Source: Ipomoea triloba | Lineage: Eukaryota; Streptophyta; Magnoliopsida; Solanales; Convolvulaceae | Assembly (NCBI RefSeq): GCF_003576645.1 | Contig: NC_044925.1 | Coordinates: 22,419,494-22,483,493 of the forward strand | Direction: 5' to 3' | DNA: 64,000 nt | Translations under genes and position numbers: made by a program | Notes under the pieces: generated by a model | Database searches by the model: none | Seen by the model: only the letters and a program-made list of their open reading frames with translations | What the model was told of the DNA's origin: nothing | Shown here: positions 56,208 through 64,000 of the stretch, in pieces | Layout of the letters: every line of letters starts with the position of its first letter | Position numbering within the stretch: the first letter of the stretch is position 1

Positions 56208-56713
56208 TAAGTGTAGTTTGAGAATAATTTGAGTGAAATTTGCATGTAAAAATGAGTATAGTAACAATACAGTTACTACAATAGTGATCTATGTTACCGA
56301 AATCCAGGTACAAAGGCAACTCCAATATGAATGCAATAGTTAACTTTCACACATGTCAAATTGAAAACTTTTAATGTGCTTCTGAATCTTAAACCGTTCT
56401 ATTGAATATCATTCGGAATTTATTCCCACAAATTCAATCACGGTATTCACAAAATTAATTCAAGTAGTGTGACACTGACACTTTCTCGGGTGGGTGGGAG
56501 ATCACAAAAAATTAATCAGATCTGATGAAGACTCCTTGAATATAATAAGGACGACTAAGGTGATGAAGACACCTTTATAGCGGAGTGTAAGAACTAATTG
56601 GGTGATTTGCGATTTACTAATCTAAGTATAAGTTGAGAAACTTAATATAAAAATAAATAATAATAACTAATTTTTCTAACCATCAACAACTAATATTTCA
56701 TAGGAGCTTAATT

Positions 56714-56995
56714 ATGGTGGTATACCACATGCCCACCGTGATTGGCTCACTCGTTGCAGAACCGGACGTGTCCTATTCTGAACGTATCCTCGATCAAGAT
56801 TTTAGAGTTGCTGCATGCAAACACGTACCAAAGAATATTGCGAGCGATCCTATTATAGGATACGTTTGTCGTTTGCCCCTTGGGAGATTCAGAGGACAGC
56901 TTGCTTTTCGGGTGAATCTTAGCTTGGATACATGTACTTGGAATCATAAAGAGTTTGAAGAATTTAGAGGCATCATTGTATGCTACAAAGTATAA
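56714..56995 (+). CDS. orphan 93-codon frame, unrecognised
   Basis: A frame of mixed composition (MVVYHMPTVIGSLVAEPDVS… to …FEEFRGIIVCYKV) that is more G/C-rich than its flanks. No motif, signal or known family is seen, and no promoter is evident. It may be a chance frame or a gene fragment. 56210-56700 before it holds nothing recognisable. Confidence 0.2.
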   Translation: MVVYHMPTVIGSLVAEPDVSYSERILDQDFRVAACKHVPKNIASDPIIGYVCRLPLGRFRGQLAFRVNLSLDTCTWNHKEFEEFRGIIVCYKV

Positions 56996-57002
56996 TTGTA
57001 AA

Positions 57003-57203
57003 TGAGGTAACCAGTCAAGATGGTAAGAGATTCACGCTTGTAACCACAAGGTCATGGGTTTAAATTCTTACCCTCTTAGCTTGGTTTAAGCCGATCAACT
57101 ATGAGTGACATAGGTTGATTTACTTTATTTCAGTCATTTACCAATTAGAGTCATAAGGTATAGTTTACTCACATCTAAAAAAATTGTGAGGTTTCCCTCG
57201 TCA

Positions 57204-57245
<42 letters not shown>
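57003..57245 (+). mobile_element. SINE-like element (family 2) with (TA)n tail
   Basis: GAGGTAACCAGTCAAGATGG (A-box region) and GGTCATGGGTTTAAATTCTT (B-box region) lead a body ending GTGAGGTTTCCCTCGTCATC, then (TA)n. Same layout as 40895-41150. 57250-58150 shows no further feature. Confidence 0.6.
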
Positions 57246-57248
<3 letters not shown>

Positions 57249-58159
57249 GAGCAGAATTAGGACACGGAATTGAAGGGGGAGTCATGACAAGTAAGAATAA
57301 TAATGATGAAGAGATCATATTGCAGTCTCAATTCCATCAATAATTTTTTGGGGACCAAAAACAAATCGCCCTCTCAAATAAAGATCTGCCTAGGGGCCCC
57401 TATATCTCTAGCACGTTCGAGTCAGGAGTGTCAAAAATCCAAATGTACTCACAAATGGTACTCTTTAAATTATTTTTTCTTTAAGCGTAACTCAATATAT
57501 CTTCTTGTACCAAATATAATCGTATATATTTAGATTGTATCAAACTGAGTGCAATTAGGCATACCGTATGGTGTACCTGATACAAATTAAACTATACATA
57601 TGTCGTTCAATACTTTAGAAATTAAATTCTCGAGAATAATATTCAATTTAAATATATTATATTGACTACAGTACATTTAGAATCCACAAGCAAAGTTTAT
57701 AGGAGATTGGACCCATTATTTGGTTAAAATTAGATATGTTAAAATTGGCTCAAATATCATGTGTACGGGTCGATTTTGACTGACGAAACGCAACAGATGG
57801 GCATACCAAATTGAAGGACATATATATTATGTTCAACAATCAAAGAGTAAATTATAAAAGTTTAGAGTTGTAGAGCTCTTGTTTTTTTTTAGAGATTAGA
57901 AATTTTCTAAACATGATGAGTTTGGTGTTTTATACTTTTAATTTAATTTGTATATGTATAGACTATAGATGGCTTTCTTATTCTTTTATTTATGGTATTT
58001 CATGAATTAAATCATTTAATTTGTTCTATTAATGGTACACCTGTTCCTTGGGTGACCTAATTTGTATTATACAAGATGTAACTACTAGAGATAAGCTAAG
58101 GTATTTTCTTTGCAAGGCATGCAGGTACTACAATAAACAATAAGGTGACTCTTTAATCT

Positions 58160-58318
58160 TTCTTTTTTTTTTTTTAGTACTATTGACTCTATTACAATAT
58201 AGTATCTGTTCATACATAATTTCTCAACTTACTGAAGCACAAAGAGTCAATGGCCCCACATTAGAGTTTGAACCTGAAAACTCTCATTTGAGAAGTCACA
58301 GCTATGAAACTCGACCGC
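58160..58318 (-). mobile_element. SINE (family 1), minus strand, altered 5' head
   Basis: Body CTTTGTGCTTCAGTAAGTTG, TGAACAGATACTATATTGTA and an A-tail on the minus strand match family 1. A B-box-like CAGGTTCAAACTC remains. The first 30 bases differ from other copies. Confidence 0.65.
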
Positions 58319-58329
58319 TCTTTACTTTT

Positions 58330-61300
58330 AGGTTAAAATATTTTCAACTCATCATCAAGTAATGTTATTGATGGCATTTGCATTTTTATGCATGAAAGTT
58401 TCCCCTTTTAGGTGAATGGTGGTAGTTAGTAGTTAGTAGTCATAAAGTGGCATAGCCTTTTGAGTTGATAATAATGATAATGGCTTGTAATAAGTTGGAA
58501 GGGTGGAAGTCAAGTGCCCCCCTTTTTCCATATATGTTTTGTGCTTAGCTTGAGGGCTTTTGCATGACATTGTCATATCACAGAGATTGTTTTCTTAGAA
58601 AGAAATTGCTAAGCAGCCTACAATTTTCACCCACAAATAAGCATTTTTAATGTAGCAAATTAAAATATAACATCACAAACATGTAATTGTCATATAAGAG
58701 AATAGTTATTTATGAGTGGTATAAATGTTGGATCTAGACTTCGAAGGATACCCTTATTAGCACTTCCCGATCTCCTTAGAGAATTCCGACCTCACTTTAT
58801 CAAACTCTTGTATATTAAGGATTATAATATAATTTATTATATTTTCCTTACAATCTTATATCAATGCAAGACTAAATATTGTTCCACTAGACAATTAAGC
58901 TTAATTATCAACTAGTTAAATGCATTTTGTAGAGAAAACAACCAATTCATATTGGAACAAGCAACATTTGATAATACTCCAATGGTATATCATTTCATAG
59001 TGAAAATAAATTAGTTGTTTGAATTCAAATTCAAGCTAAGCTTCATATATTCATATCCCCACATTGAACCAATTCAAAATATTAAAATTAAACTTCTTTT
59101 AAATTCATATATAATAAATAAATAATAATTTAAATATTCTTTATGCTTTGAGATTCAATAAATAATAAAATATAAATAAATATACTGATGAACCCACACG
59201 GTGGTATGCTCCCTCTTAGAAGGTTCCTAAGAAACGATGGAAGTGGATCTTGTGTTCTTCTACCTCATCACAACAGCTATCCAGTCCTTTTTTTTAATTA
59301 CACTCAACATTTCTCCATATATTTTTTAAAATTTATTTATGACATGCAGATGTTAACAACTCATCAATGAATTAATCCCAAAACAGAAAATAATTTAAAA
59401 AATTATAATACCGTTATTTAAAAATTAAAAAAACCAGTTTGGGTAACTTCGATTGCAAAACCCAAGCAACGCTCCAGCTTTGGAAAATTAAAAATAGCTG
59501 ATCCCCGAAAGACATGCCATTTCAATTTTGTACTTCTTAATTTCATTATTTTATTTATTTATTTATTTATTTTAAGTTTGTTTATTTTTAAAATTTTTAA
59601 GACTTGATAATTATAAACTATTTAATACTTTAATTGTTAATATTAAAGATTAAATATTAACTTCAAAATATCAAGGGTTTGAACGATTTAGAGCTATTTC
59701 GCTCAAAATGACTTCGTTTTGAATGAAATAACCAATTTAAGAGAGAAAAAAAAATGAACAATAGCTAACCAGCTGCTAAGTGGCATAGTCAGCCGCTTAG
59801 AGACCACTGATTATGGTGATATGTTAGGCGGCCAGCCAGCGTAATTTTTGCAACAGTGTGTGTAAGAGTATATATAATGATCTGGGGCTAAATAGTCTAT
59901 AAATACAACCATATATTGAATAAATACTACTGAAATAGTGCAATTGAGCTGGATTGTACTTTTCACTCAACTTAATAATTTATTTGATCTTTTCCTTTTC
60001 CTAAATATAATGAAGTTTGAAGGCCATTGATCAATTTGTAGTTGTTTAAAACATACTCCCTAATATAATACTATTGATCTGTATAATACTGCTATTAAAT
60101 TACACAATTAATGCATAGACATAATAGTACATTGCAAGTGTTTTTGGAACTTGGAATTTAATAGTCAAATGCTAAGTCAAGATTTGAACTCTAATTCTGA
60201 CAAAAGAAATCCACTAGTTAAGCAAGTTTGAAGTGTGTTTAATTAATGTAAAACACGATTTTTTAAGCGCAGAATTTCCGCTGCCATCAATTCTAAGTAT
60301 ATTTACTCCACATTTATGTCATGCTTCAGTTCAAATTTCAAACACATTAGCACTAATTCTTCTTCTTCTTTTTTCAATAGTTATATACATGCGTAATGTG
60401 TGATTAAAAAAATGCGTAATGAATAAAATTGTAGGTGAAATTATACAATCATAATAAATAAATAAATAAATGTAGAATTACTTGGTCTTATAACTATTAC
60501 GAGGAAAAACTTGTAAAAGTATTAAATTAAGAGGAAAAAAATAATAGAAATAATCAATATTTTTTTTTGAGTACTACAATCTAACCCTATACATAGTATC
60601 TGCTCAAAAATAATCAATATATTATGTATAAAGAAAAATGAAATTTTGAAATTAGTTTTTAAACGTATAACAAAGCAAGCATAATGTACAAATTATTGAA
60701 TTTAACCACATTAATAAATGTATAAGCTAAGTTAATACTGCATTTACACAAACATATCTAAAATCCTCACTGCTTCTACCTCGAGACAAACTAGCCAACT
60801 GAATCCTAAATGCATTTACACTGGTGCCCAGCAGTAACACCAAAAAGCCAAGTCTATATATACCTTCTTCTTTTTTGTCATTTGTAATATTCAAACCTAC
60901 ACCATACGACTCTACTACCAACAAAGTAAAGCTTGTGAAGCTATTTTGAATTAGTTAACTAGTTGAGTTGTGTCCCAGATTATTAAAATCGCATTCTAAT
61001 TCACCTATGAGGTGACATTATTCATAATAATACTTAATAAATAATAACTCCAGCCAAGTTAGACAGACTGTTGACTTGGTATCAGGCTGAATTTTAGGCT
61101 GTGCAAAAAGCCCAACAGCACAGCCTGCACATCCAGGCCTCAATTTTTAGATCACTTAATATTTATTTTTGACCAGCTGCTTAAGAAATTTTTTTTAAAA
61201 AAAATTACAATTAATCCCAAAACTCATCATCAGATTTTTTTTTCAAATCACTTATGTCTCCTAATAATTAGGACCTAACTAATTGAGCATGGCAAAACCA

Positions 61301-61860
61301 TTCTATTTTCCCAACGGTACAGAGGATGTCTCAATCCTTGAATCTGCAGAGATAACTTGAAACCTATACAATTCACCACCAATACGGCACTATCGTTTAA
61401 GAGATTGATTCTTCCCCCAAACAAATCATTCTACTTGCATTCCAAACCATAGTGATAGCCCAGCAGATAGCCATTAACCAGATAGTTTCAAGATATTTAA
61501 AAAAAATTATGTTTGTTTGGACTTTGGAGATAGTAGGATTCTTATGAATCGTTTTTTTTTAGTGGTGTCGTTACTATGAAGTGCCAATTTGCCAAGACAA
61601 TGAAGTTATTTCAATACCTTTTCACTTTAATTTTACATGTGTTTGCTCAATGTTGGAGTATTATTGTTTGGTTTCAATTGCATATTTGCATATTATGGCT
61701 CCGACGAGACAATGAAGACATCATATTTCTTTTTTATATTGACAACTAATATATAAATAAAAATCATATATTTTACTGTATCGGTTATAAAGATTATGCT
61801 TATACTTTTGGTAGGATCTCGTTTATTTACAAGAATGAAGTCAAAAATATAAAATAAATA
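58330..61860. other. long AT-rich intergenic stretch, nothing recognised
   Basis: Only simple A/T runs and (TTTA)n at 59552-59572 are visible. Short frames at 58712 and 59188 lack any motif. No transposon ends could be paired. Confidence 0.4.
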
Positions 61861-61868
61861 AATTAATA

Positions 61869-61991
61869 ACTAAACCGGCCTTGCTTGATATAGAGGAGGT
61901 TGTTTCCGGGGAGGCAATATACGACAAAGCGGGTGCTCCGGTGGGAGGAATCGTCGCCGGTAGCGTCACAAAACCGGAGCCAGGCCGGTGA
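61869..61991 (+). pseudogene. coding-like fragment of unknown family
   Basis: One frame reads LLDIEEVVSGEAIYDKAGAP then VGGIVAGSVTKPEPGR and stops. It is G/C-rich with third-position bias, in sharply AT-rich surroundings. No start or splice acceptor is evident. It may be the last exon of a lost gene or captured DNA. I cannot name a family. Confidence 0.3.
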
Positions 61992-62307
61992 TTACGGAGA
62001 TCAACTTACATTTTGACTTTGGTATTACGTGTAAAAAAATTACACTTTTCACGATAAAAAGAAATATATAAAAATTTGCGAGTAGAGGATTCTGCCTTTT
62101 CAAAAGCATGCATGGATCTCAGGTGGAAGCCGTTAATTGCGGTTATGAGTAAACACGTAGTGGGGTGGATTAACTATTACCAAATATTCGGTGGAGCTGT
62201 CGCACCGTGTATGTCCATATTTGTAATTACCATACGTACACTACTTTGTTGTAAATTATTTTAATTATTCTGATCAGGAGATAATATTAAATACTTTCTT
62301 AACTCAA

Positions 62308-62456
62308 TGAGGTAGTTCAAGTGGCAAGTGAGCTTTCTTTGTGGAAAAGTATTTTGGGAGAATCTGAGTTTGATTCCCACAAGTAACGATTCTGGCCAAT
62401 ACACAAACGACGTTGTTTTGACGTGTGGACCGCGGTACACAGTAAAATTTGCGGGA
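62308..62456. mobile_element. SINE-like head followed by one MULE-like end (copy L)
   Basis: 62308-62385 has A- and B-box-like GTAGTTCAAGTGGCAAGTG and CTGAGTTTGATTCCC. 62404-62456 carries CAAACGACGTTGTTTTGACG, a GTGTGGACCGCGGTACAC palindrome, and the terminus GTAAAATTTGC, matching the right end of copy J. The left end was not found. Confidence 0.45.
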
Positions 62457-62459
62457 TGC

Positions 62460-63285
62460 CAACATACCATGCTCGGGTAATGATGCAAACTCCCTGTCGG
62501 TGATTTTCATCGAATTTCTGATATATTGCCAAATAAAAAACGTCAAGTGGCATTCAAATAATTTAGGAATTATAAAAATAAAAAATAAAAGTGATGAATT
62601 CTCATCTAATTTGTTTCTTTCGTTTATATGGATTTACTATATTATTTCAGAAATTAAAACAATAATTAATTTAAAATGTTTATCGTTGTCCGAAATTTAT
62701 ATGGAGGCTGGTATTGTTTGTCGGGTTGCCGGGTTATCGAATCGCTCTCCGGGACAAATTGGGTGACCTAGTGCGTAGTACAATTCTCTTTACCCCACAA
62801 CCTCCAAACTTTATTACATTTATATAATTAATTGTTGTATTTAATGATGATTAATTAAAATTTTAGTTTACATTTTAATATTTTTAAAATGTTAGAATAT
62901 GGATACAAGTTATGATGATTTAGACATTAAAGTTTGATAAAGTAGATGTGCAGCTACCTGTATATGAGAATTGTTAAACGTAAATGTATGGCGAAGTGAG
63001 TTTTTTAATAGTTTATAAATATTAAAGAGAGATAAAATTAATGTTTGAAATATACTTGTTATTTTTAAGGATATATCTCGATGTAATGAGTCTTGGTCAC
63101 CAAAAAGAGATTCAAACTTAACTGGTTTACAGTTCATTATGACTCGAAAGACTTGATAAGAGTGATAATTTGAACAACTAGGTTGACTTCATCTCTAACT
63201 CATCACTAGCAAACAATTAAGAGAGCAGGTGTACAATTCTTGTGAAAGGAATGAGTGCAATAAAAATGGCAAAAATGGTAGTTCT
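62460..63285. other. intergenic, nothing recognised
   Basis: AT-rich DNA. A short GTCGGGTTGCCGGGTTATCG patch near 62719 has no match elsewhere in the window. Confidence 0.4.
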
Positions 63286-63290
63286 AAGAG

Positions 63291-63615
63291 CAAATCAATG
63301 GTGTGAGTTTTTTTTTTTGTTTTTATAGAAAAGGGTAAAAAGAAAGAAAGAAAAAAATATTTAATCGCCCAAGTGGGTGTGTGCACTAGGCAGTGTTGGT
63401 GCGCATTGGATGTGTGAACTAATGTTCGGAAACGCACCATTACGTGTGGTGGAGGTATGGTGTGTTTTTTTGTTGTGCGTGGTGTGTTTTTGTGGTGCAT
63501 TGGTGCAATAGTGCATGTATTTCATTGTGATGCATTTCCTAATACTGTAGGTACGTTTTTACACACTTAATGGTGCATCCACACCGGCCGCACGTTAAAC
63601 TTTGGCCGCACTAGA
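63291..63615. mobile_element. Tourist-like MITE left end with TGTGGTGCG-type core
   Basis: TAA then GAGCAAATCAATGGTGTGAG opens like the other MITEs. The interior has CGCCCAAGTGGGTGTGTGCA and many GTGGTGCATTGGTG units, closing near GCCGCACTAG. The canonical right end is not seen. Confidence 0.4.
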
Positions 63616-63741
63616 TTTTTCCATTTTCTAAAGTCGTGAACCACCAGTTCCGAACTAGAATTGAATCGTAGTCATGTCTTATTTATTGATTCATTATATG
63701 GTTGGCCAGTTCAACTCATCATGAAAATAAAAGTGTTTTTC

Positions 63742-63975
63742 CTTTTTTTGGATGACAATGGAATCCTCCCGGCTCCAGCCACTGTCAAAAGATGTGCATG
63801 GATAAACCCCGGCCCTATCATGACCCTAGATGGCAATGACCGCAAGGAAATAGATCAACCTAGGTTTTTTTATAGATGATCGGTTCAAATCGAGAAGGCC
63901 CAATAAGTCGCTCCCCTGTGAGTCGAACTAGAAACATTGTTGTTACCAAGCCAATAACAAAATCAACTTAGCTAG
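63742..63975 (-). mobile_element. SINE-like element (family 3), minus strand
   Basis: On the minus strand, TTATTGGCTTGGTAACAAC (A box) and CTAGTTCGACTCACAGGGG (B box) lead a 230-base body that ends in an A-rich tail (T-run at 63730-63750). Unlike families 1 and 2, its body is G/C-rich. The 72-codon frame on the plus strand is incidental. Confidence 0.55.
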
Positions 63976-64000
63976 GTTTGCAAAAAAAAAAAAAAAAAAA

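Noticed and set aside
58712..59370. Two short plus-strand frames starting at 58712 and 59188
   Set aside because: Short, low-complexity ends in A/T, no motifs and no promoter or splice context.

Overview
This window is nuclear DNA from a flowering plant, almost certainly a eudicot. The evidence is spliced genes with GT-AG introns, a plant-specific AP2/ERF factor, an LRR-III-type pseudokinase, Ty1-copia elements primed by initiator-Met tRNA, SINEs, and many MULE, hAT and Tourist-like elements in AT-rich DNA. An asterid is my guess only; nothing here fixes the species. No bacterial, phage or CRISPR content is present.

Genes are sparse. Five look like host genes: a small dehydrin-like protein (1652-1981, +); a six-exon TEX30/NSL3-like alpha/beta hydrolase (3381-5598, -); a two-exon kinase-like protein with a degenerate catalytic loop (7769-10085, -); a small secreted basic protein of unknown role (20272-20880, +); and a DREB A-6-type ERF transcription factor (27280-28191, -). 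From 28.2 kb to the end I find no convincing intact host gene.

The rest is transposon landscape. 5.8-9 kb: three MULE-type inverted-repeat elements, one of them in the kinase intron. 9.7-13.1 kb: the kinase 5' region and a decayed second copy of it. 13.7-20 kb: tandem repeats, a cluster of small DNA elements, and a 1128-bp repeat whose two copies meet at a single N. 22.8-27 kb: a run of MULE-type elements including a Pack-MULE-like one carrying an RRM exon that resembles RBM42. 31-32.3 kb: a 5'-truncated LINE and another MULE. 37.6-39.1 kb: a non-autonomous hAT element with nested material. 39.8-46.6 kb: SINEs and MULE elements. 47.15-53.8 kb: an old + strand copia element broken by a small hAT element and then by a young - strand copia element with matching LTRs. 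54-64 kb: AT-rich DNA with MITEs and SINEs.

The most notable signal beyond ordinary genes is a set of inverted-repeat elements with similar ends (GGCAAATTAT-like, followed by a TGGACCATGGTCCA-like palindrome). Most have 9-10-bp target duplications, yet nearly every copy has a different short tandem repeat as its core. Together with the Pack-MULE and its cargo-free relative, this suggests MULE-type ends that repeatedly acquire or amplify new internal DNA. All calls were made by reading the sequence; no database search was run.
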